A DNA stretch of 64,000 nucleotides from Zoogloea sp035335645 (GCA_035335645.1 DAOQMM010000006.1:1-64000), one strand, 5' to 3'; positions 53,802 through 62,895 are shown, numbered from the stretch's first letter. Made by a program: numbers and translations. Notes: generated from the letters alone by a model not told the origin.

Positions 53802-54890
53802 ATGACTGAAACCTTTTACGACGTGCTGCGCCGGCAGGGGATCACCCGGCGCAGCTTCATGAAATTCTGCAGCCTGACGGCCACGTCCCTCGGGCTGGGC
53901 AGCGCCTTTGTGCCGAAGATTGCCCACGCGCTGGAAACCAAGCCGCGCACGCCGGTGATCTGGCTGCACGGCCTGGAATGTACCTGCTGCTCCGAGTCCT
54001 TCATCCGCTCGGCCCATCCCCTCACCAAGGACGTGGTGCTGTCCATGCTGTCGCTGGACTACGACGACACGCTGATGGCGGCCGCCGGCCACCAGGCCGA
54101 GGCGATCATCGAAGAGGTCAAGAAGAAGTACAAGGGCAACTACATCGTCGCCGTGGAGGGCAATCCGCCCCTCAACGAGGACGGCATGTTCTGCATCCAC
54201 GGCGGCCGGCCCTTCGTGGAGGTGCTCAAGGAGACCTGCGCCGACGCCAAGGCCATCATCAGCTGGGGCGCCTGCGCATCCTACGGCTGCGTGCAGGCGG
54301 CCAAGCCCAACCCGACCCGGGCGACGCCGGTGCACAAGGTGATCACCGACAAGCCCATCGTGCGCGTGCCGGGCTGCCCGCCCATCGCCGAAGTGATGAC
54401 CGGCGTGGTGACCTACATGCTGACCTTTGACCGCATCCCGGAGCTGGACCGTCAGGGCCGCCCGAAGATGTTCTACGGCCAGCGCATCCACGACAAGTGC
54501 TACCGCCGGCCCCACTTCGACGCCGGCCAGTTCGTCGAGAGCTGGGACGACGAGGCGGCGCGCAAGGGTTACTGCCTCTACAAGATGGGCTGCAAGGGCC
54601 CGACCACTTACAACGCCTGCTCGTCCATGCGCTGGAATGGCGGCGTCTCCTGGCCGGTCCAGTCCGGTCACGGCTGCATCGGCTGTTCCGAGGAAGGCTT
54701 CTGGGACAAGGGCAGCTTCTACGACCGCGTCACCGACATCAAGCAGTTCGGCATCGAGAGCAATGCCGACAAGGTGGGCGGCGCTGCGGCCGGCGTCGTG
54801 GGCGCGGCCGTGGCCGCCCATGCGGCGGTGACGGCGCTGGCCCGGGCGCGGGCGAAGCAGGGTGAAGATCAGAATGCGGGAGGTCAATGA
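53802..54890 (+). CDS. hoxK: Membrane-bound [NiFe]-hydrogenase small subunit (O2-tolerant type)
   Basis: 362 residues. Twin-Arg signal TRRSFMKFCSLTA (RR at 16-17, cut near residue 43), three Fe-S cluster sites and a C-terminal membrane anchor (GGAAAGVVGAAVAAHAAVTAL). The proximal cluster has six Cys: C60, C62, C63 (LECTCCSES), C158 and C163 (GACASYGC), C192 (PGCPP). The two extra Cys (C62, C163) correspond to Cys19 and Cys120 of Ralstonia eutropha HoxK and form the 4Fe-3S cluster that gives oxygen tolerance. It passes electrons from HoxG to the cytochrome b HoxZ. Its stop overlaps hoxG. Confidence 0.98.
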   Translation: MTETFYDVLRRQGITRRSFMKFCSLTATSLGLGSAFVPKIAHALETKPRTPVIWLHGLECTCCSESFIRSAHPLTKDVVLSMLSLDYDDTLMAAAGHQAEAIIEEVKKKYKGNYIVAVEGNPPLNEDGMFCIHGGRPFVEVLKETCADAKAIISWGACASYGCVQAAKPNPTRATPVHKVITDKPIVRVPGCPPIAEVMTGVVTYMLTFDRIPELDRQGRPKMFYGQRIHDKCYRRPHFDAGQFVESWDDEAARKGYCLYKMGCKGPTTYNACSSMRWNGGVSWPVQSGHGCIGCSEEGFWDKGSFYDRVTDIKQFGIESNADKVGGAAAGVVGAAVAAHAAVTALARARAKQGEDQNAGGQ

Positions 54891-56680
54891 TGACTGTGCT
54901 TGAAACCCAGGGCTTCAAGCTCGACAACTCGGGCAAGCGCGTGGTGGTGGATCCGGTGTGCCGGATCGAGGGCCACCTGCGTGTGGAAGTGAACATCGAC
55001 GACAAGAACGTGATCCGCAACGCGGTGTCCACCGGCACCATGTGGCGCGGGCTCGAGGTCATCCTCAAGGGCCGCGACCCGCGCGACGCGTGGGCCTTCA
55101 CCGAGCGGATCTGCGGCGTGTGTACCGGTACGCACGCCCTCACCTCGGTGCGCGCGGTGGAGGATGCGCTGGCGATCCAGATCCCGGAGAACGCCAACAT
55201 CATCCGCAACCTGATGCAGCTGAACCTCTACGTCCATGACCACCTCGTGCATTTCTACCATCTGCACGCGCTGGACTGGGTGGACGTGGTGTCGGCGCTG
55301 AAGGCCGATCCCAAGAAGACCTCCGAGCTGGCCCAGAGCATCTCGAGCTGGCCCCTGTCGTCGCCGGGCTACTTCCGCGACGTGCAGAACCGCCTGAAGA
55401 AGTTCGTCGAATCCGGCCAACTGGGCCCCTTCATGAACGGCTACTGGGGCAACCCGGCCTACAAGCTGCCGCCCGAAGCCAACCTGATGGCGGTGACCCA
55501 CTACCTGGAGGCCCTCGACTTCCAGAAGGACATCGTCAAGGTCCACACCATCTTCGGCGGCAAGAACCCGCATCCCAACTGGCTGGTGGGCGGCGTGCCC
55601 TGCGCCATCAACCTGGAAGGCACGGGCGCGGTCGGCGCGATCAACATGGAACGCCTGAACATGGTCAGTTCCATCATCGACCGCTGCATCGACTTCATCG
55701 ACAACGTCTACATCCCGGACCTCAAGGCCATCGCCAGCTTCTACAAGGACTGGACGTACGGCGGCGGCATCTCGTCCCAGGCCCTGCTGTCCTACGGCGA
55801 CATTCCGGACAAGGCCAACGACTACACCGCCAAGAGCCTGCTCCTGCCCCGCGGCGCCATCATCGGCGGCGACCTCGGCAAGATCCACGAGGTGGATCTC
55901 AAGGACCCCGAGCAGGTGCAGGAATACGTGGCCCACAGCTGGTACAAGTACGCCGACGAATCCAAGGGGCTGCACCCCTTCGACGGCGTCACCGAACCCC
56001 ACTTCGAGCTGGGCAAGGCCACCAAGGGCACCAAGACCCGGATCGAGAACCTGGACGAAGCCGGCAAGTATTCCTGGATCAAGGCCCCGCGCTGGCGCGG
56101 CAACGCCATGGAAGTCGGCCCCCTGGCCCGCTACGTGATCGGCTATGCCCAGAAGAACCCGGAATTCAAGGAGCCGGTGGACAAGCTCCTGTCCGACCTG
56201 GGCCTGCCCCTGCAGGCCATCTTCTCGACCCTGGGCCGCACCGCGGCGCGGGGCCTGGAGGCATCCTGGGCGGCCCACAAGTCCCGCTACTTCTTCGACA
56301 AGCTGATGGCCAACCTCAAGGCCGGCGACCTGACCACCGCTCACATCGACAAGTGGGATCCGTCCCGGTGGCCTGCCGAGGCCAAGGGCGCCGGCTTCAC
56401 CGAAGCACCGCGGGGCGCCCTGGGGCACTGGATCAAGATCAAGGACGGCCGCATCGACAACTACCAGGCCGTGGTGCCCACCACCTGGAACGGCGGTCCG
56501 CGGGACGACAAGGGCCAGATCGGCGCCTTCGAGGCGTCCCTGATGAACACGCCGGTGGCCAAGCCGGACGAGCCCCTGGAGATCCTGCGCACCCTGCATT
56601 CCTTCGACCCCTGCCTGGCCTGCTCCACCCATGTGATGGCGCCGGACGGTCAGGAAATGGCGTCGGTCAAGGTCCGCTGA
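54887..56680 (+). CDS. hoxG: Membrane-bound [NiFe]-hydrogenase large subunit
   Basis: 597 residues. Ni-Fe ligands in both motifs: RICGVCTGTH (C76, C79) and DPCLACSTH (C576, C579, H582). The 15 residues after H582 (VMAPDGQEMASVKVR) are the C-terminal extension removed by the protease HoxM after metal insertion. H2 is oxidised here in the periplasm after co-export with HoxK through Tat. ATG overlaps the hoxK stop; a second in-frame ATG follows directly. Confidence 0.98.
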   Translation: MMTVLETQGFKLDNSGKRVVVDPVCRIEGHLRVEVNIDDKNVIRNAVSTGTMWRGLEVILKGRDPRDAWAFTERICGVCTGTHALTSVRAVEDALAIQIPENANIIRNLMQLNLYVHDHLVHFYHLHALDWVDVVSALKADPKKTSELAQSISSWPLSSPGYFRDVQNRLKKFVESGQLGPFMNGYWGNPAYKLPPEANLMAVTHYLEALDFQKDIVKVHTIFGGKNPHPNWLVGGVPCAINLEGTGAVGAINMERLNMVSSIIDRCIDFIDNVYIPDLKAIASFYKDWTYGGGISSQALLSYGDIPDKANDYTAKSLLLPRGAIIGGDLGKIHEVDLKDPEQVQEYVAHSWYKYADESKGLHPFDGVTEPHFELGKATKGTKTRIENLDEAGKYSWIKAPRWRGNAMEVGPLARYVIGYAQKNPEFKEPVDKLLSDLGLPLQAIFSTLGRTAARGLEASWAAHKSRYFFDKLMANLKAGDLTTAHIDKWDPSRWPAEAKGAGFTEAPRGALGHWIKIKDGRIDNYQAVVPTTWNGGPRDDKGQIGAFEASLMNTPVAKPDEPLEILRTLHSFDPCLACSTHVMAPDGQEMASVKVR

Positions 56681-56693
56681 AGAGGAGGGACGC

Positions 56694-56810
56694 ATGCGCT
56701 CCACGTCCATCGCCTGTGCACATCCCGGTCGACGCGGCATCGCCGGCCGCCCGCGCGGGCACGCCGCAGTGTTTCGTGAATCCCCTGCCACGCCCCGTCG
56801 GGAGGCCTGA
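56694..56810 (+). CDS. Possible 38-codon reading frame between hoxG and hoxZ
   Basis: MRSTSIACAHPGRRGIAGRP and 18 more residues, with a strong GAGGAGGG site 4 bp upstream and a stop 2 bp before hoxZ. Composition is Arg/Ala/Pro-rich and no family is known, so it may only couple translation from hoxG to hoxZ. I do not claim a protein. Confidence 0.2.
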   Translation: MRSTSIACAHPGRRGIAGRPRGHAAVFRESPATPRREA

Positions 56811-56812
56811 CC

Positions 56813-57517
56813 ATGCTTTCACAACAAGACATGCTGGAGGCCGAACGGCACGGCCGTCAGGTCCGCTCCATCTACGTGTACGAAGCGCCGGTGCGCCTGT
56901 GGCACTGGATCAACGCCCTCGCCATCGTGGTGCTGGCCGTCACCGGCTATTTCATCGGCAAGCCCCTGCCGACGATGCCCGGTGAGGCGTCGGACAACTT
57001 CCTGCTGGGCTACATCCGCTTTGCCCACTTCGCCGCGGCCTACGTGTTCGCGGTGGGGCTGGCCGGGCGGGTGTACTGGGCCTTCGTGGGCAACCACCAC
57101 GCCCGTCAGATCTTCAAGCTGCCCCTCACCAACGCCCAGTGGTGGAGCGAAGTCTTCTTCGAACTGCGCTGGTATCTCTTCCTGGAAAAGCACCCGAAAA
57201 AGTACGTGGGCCACAACCCCATGGCCCAGCTGATGATGTTCTTCTTCTTCACCGTGCTGGCCTTCGGGATGCTCTTCACCGGCTTCGCCCTCTACAGCGA
57301 AGGGCTGGGCCTCGGCTCCTGGGCCGACCGCCTGTTCGGCTGGGTGATCCCCGCCCTCGGCGGCTCCATGATGACCCACAGCCTGCACCGCCTGGGCATG
57401 TGGATCATGATGAGCTTCGTCGTGGTGCATGTGTACGCCGCCATCCGCGAGGACATCATGAGCCGCCAGAGCCTGATCTCCACGATGGTGTCCGGCTGGC
57501 GCATGTTCAAGGATTGA
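56813..57517 (+). CDS. hoxZ: Hydrogenase membrane cytochrome b subunit
   Basis: 234 residues, four or five membrane helices (WINALAIVVLAVTGYFIG, HFAAAYVFAVGLAGRVYW, LMMFFFFTVLAFGMLFTGFAL, LGMWIMMSFVVVHVYAAI) with the conserved haem His (RLWHWINAL, RFAHFAAAY, HSLHRLGMW, VVHVYAA). It anchors HoxKG to the membrane and delivers electrons to quinone. HoxZ/HyaC family; GGGAGG 6 bp upstream of the ATG. Confidence 0.97.
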   Translation: MLSQQDMLEAERHGRQVRSIYVYEAPVRLWHWINALAIVVLAVTGYFIGKPLPTMPGEASDNFLLGYIRFAHFAAAYVFAVGLAGRVYWAFVGNHHARQIFKLPLTNAQWWSEVFFELRWYLFLEKHPKKYVGHNPMAQLMMFFFFTVLAFGMLFTGFALYSEGLGLGSWADRLFGWVIPALGGSMMTHSLHRLGMWIMMSFVVVHVYAAIREDIMSRQSLISTMVSGWRMFKD

Positions 57518-57710
57518 CGCATCGGGGCGCCTCCGCCCCGCGTATCCCTTTCCCCGCCGCGGCCGGGTCGCCTCCCTTCTTGGGCGGTCCGGCCGCAACT
57601 TCATGGGTGCCTGCATGATTCGATGCTTCCGTTTTCAGAGCAAACTGTAAGTCTGGTTTCCGCTTGCAGGGGCGTTGACCGCCCATGACGACGGGAAGGG
57701 GCTGTATCTG

Positions 57711-57764
57711 CTGCCATTTTTCCGCCGAAATGGCAGGGCGGTCGCCTGGCACGGGTCTTGTTAA
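57711..57764 (+). promoter_or_regulatory. Hairpin and sigma-54-like element upstream of hoxM
   Basis: A perfect inverted repeat CTGCCATTT (57711-57719) / AAATGGCAG (57728-57736) is followed by TGGCACG-N4-TTGTT (57747-57763), which matches the -24 box of sigma-54 promoters with the right 12-bp spacing but has GT instead of GC at -12. It may mark a second start of transcription or a processing site between hoxZ and hoxM, which are 253 bp apart, the largest gap in the operon. Confidence 0.35.
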
Positions 57765-57770
57765 GGAGTC

Positions 57771-58406
57771 ATGCCTTTCGGACTCCGGATTCCCATGGAC
57801 ACCTCTCCCCGCGTTCTCGTGCTCGGCATCGGCAACCTTCTGTGGGCCGACGAAGGCTTTGGCGTGCGCTGCGTCGAAGCCCTCGCCGAGCGCTACAGCG
57901 TGCCGCCCCAGGTCACCCTGATGGACGGGGGCACCCAGGGCCTCTACCTGCTGCCTTACGTGGAGGAGGCCGACTGCCTGCTGGTCTTCGACGCGGTCGA
58001 TTACGGCGACCCGCCGGGCACCCTGCGCATCGTCGAAGGCGCCGAGGTGCCGCGCTTCATGGGCGCCAAGAAGATGAGCCTGCACCAGACCGGCTTCCAG
58101 GAAGTGCTGGCCTCCGCCGAGCTGCTCGGCCGGCTGCCGCGGGAACTGGTCCTGATCGGCTGCCAGCCGGTCGAGCTGGAAGACTTCGGCGGCAGCCTGC
58201 GGGACGCGGTCAAGGCCCAGATCGGCCCCGCCCTCGACGTGGCGGCGGAGTTCCTGCGCGGCTGGGGCGCCGCGCCGCTGCCACGTGCCGACGACGCCCC
58301 GCGCCTCAACGCCGGCAGCCTGGGCATGGCCGCCTACGAAGCCGGCCGTCCCAGCGAACAGGAGGCGTGCCGCTTCGGCGACGCGCGCTTCCTGGCGGGA
58401 GACTGA
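57771..58406 (+). CDS. hoxM: Hydrogenase maturation protease HoxM
   Basis: 211 residues (203 from a second ATG at 57795). HyaD/HoxM family endopeptidase: VLVLGIGNLLWADEGFGVR with the Ni-binding Glu, VFDAVDYGDPPGTL with the Asp, and MSLHQTGFQEVLA with the His. It cleaves the C-terminal tail of HoxG after the [NiFe] site is complete. The first ATG has AAGGAG only 2 bp upstream, so MDTSPRVLVLG (57795), nearer to family starts, may be the true one. Confidence 0.93.
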   Translation: MPFGLRIPMDTSPRVLVLGIGNLLWADEGFGVRCVEALAERYSVPPQVTLMDGGTQGLYLLPYVEEADCLLVFDAVDYGDPPGTLRIVEGAEVPRFMGAKKMSLHQTGFQEVLASAELLGRLPRELVLIGCQPVELEDFGGSLRDAVKAQIGPALDVAAEFLRGWGAAPLPRADDAPRLNAGSLGMAAYEAGRPSEQEACRFGDARFLAGD

Positions 58407-58408
58407 AC

Positions 58409-58717
58409 ATGTGCATGGGCATCCCCTGCCGCGTCGTGGACAGCCAGGGCTGGACCGCCCTGTGCGACGGCCCGGCCGGCCCGGTCAGCATCGACCTGGC
58501 CCTCGTCGGCCCCCAGGCGCCCGGCACCTGGCTGCTCACCTTCCTGGGCGCCGCGCGGGAAGTCATCAGCGCCGAGCGGGCTGCCCAGGTGGGCGACGCC
58601 CTTGCCGCGCTGGAGGCGGCCCTCGCCGGCGAGACCGACCGCATCGACGCCCTCTTTGGCGACCTGGTGGGGCGCGAACCCACTTTGCCCGAACACCTGC
58701 GAAAGGAATTGCCGTGA
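58409..58717 (+). CDS. hoxL: HypC/HupF-type hydrogenase chaperone HoxL
   Basis: 102 residues beginning MCMGIPCRV, the HypC-family N-terminus whose Cys2 binds the Fe(CN)2CO unit. HoxL is the HupF-type version specific to the membrane-bound enzyme, acting with HoxV on HoxG. It starts 2 bp after the hoxM stop and overlaps hoxO. Confidence 0.95.
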   Translation: MCMGIPCRVVDSQGWTALCDGPAGPVSIDLALVGPQAPGTWLLTFLGAAREVISAERAAQVGDALAALEAALAGETDRIDALFGDLVGREPTLPEHLRKELP

Positions 58718-59154
58718 CCGTCCATTTTGCCCCGGCGCCCAGCGCCACGGAGCGCCTGGAGGCGGCCCTCAGGCGCCTCACCGAGCGCCACGCCTTCACC
58801 CGCGTGGATGCGGCCTTCGAACCGCCTGCCGGCACGGCGGTGCTGCTCCTCAGCGACGACCCCCAGCGCAGTCCGGAAGCCCTCGACGTCATCGTCGTGC
58901 TGCCGGAAGCCCTGCGCGCGCTGGGCCGGCCCTTGTCCGCCTGCGTCGCCGACGCAGAGGCCAGCGCCGTGCTGGCCCGCCGTTTCGGCGTCGCCCGTCT
59001 GCCGGCCGTCGTGGCCTTCCGCGACGGGGCCTGGCTGGGCGCCTTCTCCGGCATCCTGGACTGGGCACCCTTCGTCACGGAACTGGCCCGGCTGCTCGAC
59101 GCGCCGCCGGGCCGTCCGCCCATTTTTGTCGCGTCCGCCGAGGCCCGTCCATGA
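58714..59154 (+). CDS. hoxO: Hydrogenase small-subunit assembly protein HoxO (HupG/HyaE-like)
   Basis: 146 residues with a thioredoxin-like fold lacking the CxxC (LPAVVAFRDGAWLGAFSGILDW). HoxO/HupG protects the small-subunit precursor before Tat export. GTG start overlapping the hoxL stop (GTGA). The matching position in the hox order supports the name. Confidence 0.9.
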   Translation: MTVHFAPAPSATERLEAALRRLTERHAFTRVDAAFEPPAGTAVLLLSDDPQRSPEALDVIVVLPEALRALGRPLSACVADAEASAVLARRFGVARLPAVVAFRDGAWLGAFSGILDWAPFVTELARLLDAPPGRPPIFVASAEARP

Positions 59155-59999
59155 AGCCCTTCCCGATCCCCGTGGTGCCCGTTGGCCCCGGCAGCCAGAC
59201 CGACGAGGCCCCGGACTACCTGGCCATGCCCGGTGGCATGGCCACCTTTCAGGCCCCGCGCCTGCCCGAAGGCGCCCAGGCGGCGGACGTGGCCCATGCC
59301 GCGTCCCTGCTGGCCGGGCTGGTGGACGCCATGGCCGGTGCCGCCTTCGACGGCCCGCCTCTGGTTCTGCCGCTGGATGCCGAGACGCCGGGCGTGCGGG
59401 AGGTATTGACCCAGTCCCTGGGCTTCGGCGAAGTCTCTGCCTTCACCGTCGCACCGACCCGCCTGCGCGTGCAGGAGACCGCCTTCGCGTCCCTGTGGCG
59501 GGTGCTGGAGGAGGGCGAGGACGGCCGCCTGCTCCACGACCGCCTCACGGTCTGCCCGGTGCCGCCGGAGCTCTACGCCGCCATGCGTGCCACGGCGCGG
59601 CCGGATCTCGTTCCGCCTGCTGTGCTGCCCGGCATGATGAACGGCGAGGCCCTCCTCGCCGAAGTGCGCCAGCAGGCCGCGGCGCACCGCGCCAGACGTC
59701 CCGCCCACGTCATCAACCTGACCCTGCTGCCGGTCAGCGAGGCCGATCTGGACTACCTTTACGGCGCCCTCGGCCACCGGGAGGTGTCCATCCTGTCCCG
59801 CGGCTACGGCAACTGCCGAGTCACCAGCACGCGCCTCGCCCACGTGTGGTGGGTGCAGTACTTCAACAGCATGGATACCCTGATCCTCAACACCCTGGAG
59901 GTGGTGGACATGCCCGACGTGGTGCTCGCCGCGGAAGAGGACTTCCGCGACAGCATCGAACGCCTGCGGGAATACGTCGCCCTGCTGGCGGAGGCCTGA
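59151..59999 (+). CDS. hoxQ: Hydrogenase assembly protein HoxQ (HupH/HyaF-like)
   Basis: 282 residues: PVGPGSQTDEAPDYLAMPGGM at the start, EVSAFTVAPTRLRVQETAFASLWRV, and the strongly conserved HREVSILSRGYGNCRVTSTRLAHVWWVQYFNS (given here only to mark the HupH core near residues 208-240). It works with HoxO and HoxR in assembling the small-subunit Fe-S clusters. ATG overlaps the hoxO stop. Confidence 0.95.
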   Translation: MKPFPIPVVPVGPGSQTDEAPDYLAMPGGMATFQAPRLPEGAQAADVAHAASLLAGLVDAMAGAAFDGPPLVLPLDAETPGVREVLTQSLGFGEVSAFTVAPTRLRVQETAFASLWRVLEEGEDGRLLHDRLTVCPVPPELYAAMRATARPDLVPPAVLPGMMNGEALLAEVRQQAAAHRARRPAHVINLTLLPVSEADLDYLYGALGHREVSILSRGYGNCRVTSTRLAHVWWVQYFNSMDTLILNTLEVVDMPDVVLAAEEDFRDSIERLREYVALLAEA

Positions 60000-60002
60000 G
60001 CC

Positions 60003-60212
60003 ATGTTCGAAGGCAGCTTCCTCGGCGACGCCGCCAGGCTGGCGGATACGGACCGCCTCGAATGTGGCATCTGCTGGACGGTCTACGACCCAGCGGAGGG
60101 CGATCCCCACTGGGGCATCCCGCCTGGCACACCCTTCGCGCAGCTCCCCGAGCACTGGCGCTGTCCCGTCTGCGACGCGCCCCAGCACAAGTTCATGGTG
60201 CTGCGTGACTGA
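60003..60212 (+). CDS. hoxR: Rubredoxin-like protein HoxR
   Basis: 69 residues with one rubredoxin iron site (C21-GI-C24, C54-PV-C57). HoxR/HupI is needed for the proper redox state of the Fe-S clusters of O2-tolerant hydrogenases under oxygen. It follows hoxQ by 3 bp and overlaps hoxT by 8 bp. Confidence 0.96.
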   Translation: MFEGSFLGDAARLADTDRLECGICWTVYDPAEGDPHWGIPPGTPFAQLPEHWRCPVCDAPQHKFMVLRD

Positions 60213-60765
60213 GGCGCCGCGGCCCGCGACGGTCCCGGTGGCCGCGGCGGAGCTGCTCGCCCGCATCGAAGCCCATTACCGCCGCGTGGCTGCCACCGCC
60301 ATGGCGGACGTGCCCCTGTGCAACCCGCGCCTCGCCGTGCGGGGGGTGGGCATCGAGGACTGGGACGGGCAGCGGATCGTCGCCCTGGTGACGCCCTGGG
60401 CGATCAACCTGCTGCGCCTGCCCGGCAGCGCGCCGCTGCCTTCCCGAGGGCCCCTCGCCAAGCACGTCTGGCGCCTGCCCAGCGGCGACTACGCTTTTGT
60501 CGAAGCCGGTGACGTGGGCTTCGGCCCCTTCCAGAGCTGCTCCCTGTTCTCGCCGGTGCTGGAGTTCGACAGTCAGGCCGCCGCCTGTGAGACCGCCCTG
60601 GCCGCGCTGCTGGCGTTGCTGCGTCCGCCCCTGGCGGTACCGGAAGCCGTCGCGGTCGCCGACGCACGCCCGAGCGGCACGCCTGCCCCGTCGCGGGGCG
60701 TTCCGCCGCCCGCGCCCGCGGAAGTCCCGTCCCGCCGTCGCTGGCTGCTGGGGCGCGGCGCATGA
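60205..60765 (+). CDS. hoxT: Hydrogenase assembly chaperone HoxT (HupJ/HybE-like)
   Basis: 186 residues. HybE/HupJ family core: IEAHYRRVAATAMADVPLCNPRLAV, VALVTPWAINLLRLP and LPSGDYAFVEAGDVGFGPFQSCSLFSPVLEF. It proofreads the small or large subunit before export. GTG start at 60205 overlapping hoxR by 8 bp; its C-terminal 40 residues are Pro/Arg-rich. Confidence 0.92.
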   Translation: MTEAPRPATVPVAAAELLARIEAHYRRVAATAMADVPLCNPRLAVRGVGIEDWDGQRIVALVTPWAINLLRLPGSAPLPSRGPLAKHVWRLPSGDYAFVEAGDVGFGPFQSCSLFSPVLEFDSQAAACETALAALLALLRPPLAVPEAVAVADARPSGTPAPSRGVPPPAPAEVPSRRRWLLGRGA

Positions 60766-61604
60766 GCACCCTGTCCCTCGCCGGCACGCTCAAGGTAACG
60801 GCCCGCTGGGCCTTTGGCGGGCTCCACGACCTGCAGGTGGACCTCAAGCGGCCGCCTGTCGCCCGCGCCTTGGTGGGGCTCACCCCGGGCGAGGCGCTGG
60901 CCCGTCTGCCGGTGTATTTCAACCTGTGCAGCCAGGCCCAGACCGAAGCCGGGCGCCTGGCCCTGGCCGCGGCGGGCATGCCCCTCGGCACGCCGGTCGA
61001 GAGCTGGCGGCTGTGGGCGGAATGCCTGCACGAACACCTGTGGCGTCTGCTCCTGGACTGGCCGCGGGTCATGGGCGCGGTGCCCGAGACGGCCGCCTTT
61101 GCCGCCTGGCGCGCGTGCCGCGCCCAGGGGCGCGAGGCGCTCGCCGACGCCACCCGCGAGCTGCTCGAGCACCGGGTGCTGGCCGGCCCCCTGGGCGGCC
61201 TGCTGGCGCGTCTGGAGGTGCGGCTCCACGTGGGGCAGGGCGACGATCCGGTCGGCGCCGGGCTGGAGGCCCGCGTGCAGGCGATCCGTGACGCCTGCGC
61301 CGCGCTGGCCGCCAACCGGGACTACCCCCGTGGTAGCCTTGGCGGTGAGGCCGGCGGGCGGGCGGAAGGCTGGGTGCACACCGCCCGCGGCGCGCTGCAC
61401 CACCGGCTCAGGCTGGCGGGCGGCCGGGTGGCCGACTGGGAGATCGACGCGCCGACTGACCGCAACTTCGCCGACGCCATCGCCCTGCGGCGACGCCTGC
61501 CGGAGCACCTGCCGGATCCCCGGGAGGCGAAGGCGGCGTTGGAGCGGGCCGTGCTGCTGCTCGACCCCTGCGTGCCCTACGGGGTGGAGATCGACCATGC
61601 ATGA
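60762..61604 (+). CDS. hoxV: Hydrogenase scaffold protein HoxV (HupK-like)
   Basis: 280 residues, a diverged relative of the large subunit that keeps only a C-terminal DPCVPYGVEIDHA (compare DPCLACSTH of HoxG). HoxV/HupK acts as a scaffold for the Fe(CN)2CO cofactor with HoxL. ATG overlaps the hoxT stop; the stop overlaps hypA. Confidence 0.92.
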   Translation: MSTLSLAGTLKVTARWAFGGLHDLQVDLKRPPVARALVGLTPGEALARLPVYFNLCSQAQTEAGRLALAAAGMPLGTPVESWRLWAECLHEHLWRLLLDWPRVMGAVPETAAFAAWRACRAQGREALADATRELLEHRVLAGPLGGLLARLEVRLHVGQGDDPVGAGLEARVQAIRDACAALAANRDYPRGSLGGEAGGRAEGWVHTARGALHHRLRLAGGRVADWEIDAPTDRNFADAIALRRRLPEHLPDPREAKAALERAVLLLDPCVPYGVEIDHA

Positions 61605-61938
61605 AATGTCCCTCGCGGAGGGCATCCGCCAGATCGTCGAGGACGCTGGCCGCAGCCAGGGCTTCGGCCGGGTCCGTGCGGTGGTGCTGGAGATCGGCCA
61701 GCTCGCGGCGGTCGAAGTGGACAGCCTGCGCTTCTGCTTCGACGTGGTGATGAAGGATTCCATCGCCGCGGGCGCGACGCTGACGATCGAGACCCTGCCG
61801 GGCACCGGCTGGTGCATGCAGTGCGCCCGGAGTGTGCCGGTGACGGCCCTCTACGAGGCCTGTCCGTGCTGCGGCAGCTACCAGGTGCAGCCCACCGGCG
61901 GCACCGAGATGCGGGTCAAGGAACTGGAAATCGACTGA
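61597..61938 (+). CDS. hypA: Hydrogenase nickel incorporation protein HypA
   Basis: 113 residues starting MHEMSLAEGI; His2 is the Ni ligand. The Zn site is C73-MQ-C76 and C89-PC-C92. HypA with HypB inserts nickel into the large subunit precursor. Overlaps hoxV by 8 bp. Confidence 0.97.
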   Translation: MHEMSLAEGIRQIVEDAGRSQGFGRVRAVVLEIGQLAAVEVDSLRFCFDVVMKDSIAAGATLTIETLPGTGWCMQCARSVPVTALYEACPCCGSYQVQPTGGTEMRVKELEID

Positions 61939-61943
61939 AGATC

Positions 61944-62891
61944 ATGTGTACGACATGCGGCTGCGGGGCCGGAGAAACCCGTATCGAAGGCGACGCGCTC
62001 CACGAACACGTGCTGGCGGACGGCACCGTGCTACGCCACAGTCACGCCGCCGACCATCCCTGGCGGCCGCGCAAGGTCCGCGGCGTGCCGCCCGAGGCCA
62101 GCCCTTCGGCGGCCGACGATCCGGCGGTGGCCACCGATGACGGCGCCCTGCACTACGGCCACGGACCGGCCGGCGCCCACGCGCCCGGCCTCAGCCAGGG
62201 CCAGATGGTGCGCATCGAGCAGGACATCCTCGGCAAGAACGACGGCCTCGCCGCCGGCAACCGGGCCTGGCTGGCGGCGCGGGGCATCCTGGCCCTGAAC
62301 CTGGTGTCCAGCCCCGGCTCCGGCAAGACCACCCTGCTGGTGCGCACCATCGAGGCGCTCCAGCGGCGCGTGCCGGTGTGCGTCGTGGAAGGCGACCAGC
62401 AGACCAGCTTCGACGCCGAGCGCATCCGCGCCACCGGCGCGCCGGCCCTGCAGATCAACACCGGCAAGGGCTGTCACCTGGACGCTCACATGGTCGGCCG
62501 CGCGCTCGAGCGCCTCGCGCCCCCCGCCGACAGCGTGCTGCTCATCGAGAACGTGGGCAATCTGGTGTGTCCGGCAGCCTTCGACCTGGGCGAGGCGGCC
62601 AAGGTGGTGGTGCTGTCCGTCACCGAAGGGGAGGACAAGCCCCTCAAGTACCCGGACATGTTTGCCGCCGCCCGCCTCATGCTCCTCAACAAGACCGACC
62701 TGCTGCCCTACCTGAACTTCCGCGTGGACGACGCCATCGCCTACGCCCGCCGGGTCAATCCGGCCCTGGAGGTGATCCAGCTGTCGGCCACCAGCGGCGC
62801 GGGCTTCGACGCCTGGCTGGCGTGGATCGACGCGCGTCGCGCAGAGGCGTCCGTGCGGGTGCGGGACGTCGCCGCGGGCGGGGAGGGCTGA
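61944..62891 (+). CDS. hypB: Hydrogenase nickel incorporation GTPase HypB
   Basis: 315 residues. N-terminal CTTCGCG (C-x2-C-G-C) metal site, a linker with scattered rather than massed His (LRHSHAADHPW, LHYGHGPAGAH), and a G domain with Walker A SSPGSGKTT, VVEGDQQTSFD, NKTDLLPY. It gives energy and nickel for site assembly. The modest His content suggests limited Ni storage compared with His-rich HypB forms. Confidence 0.97.
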   Translation: MCTTCGCGAGETRIEGDALHEHVLADGTVLRHSHAADHPWRPRKVRGVPPEASPSAADDPAVATDDGALHYGHGPAGAHAPGLSQGQMVRIEQDILGKNDGLAAGNRAWLAARGILALNLVSSPGSGKTTLLVRTIEALQRRVPVCVVEGDQQTSFDAERIRATGAPALQINTGKGCHLDAHMVGRALERLAPPADSVLLIENVGNLVCPAAFDLGEAAKVVVLSVTEGEDKPLKYPDMFAAARLMLLNKTDLLPYLNFRVDDAIAYARRVNPALEVIQLSATSGAGFDAWLAWIDARRAEASVRVRDVAAGGEG

Positions 62892-62895
62892 GAGC

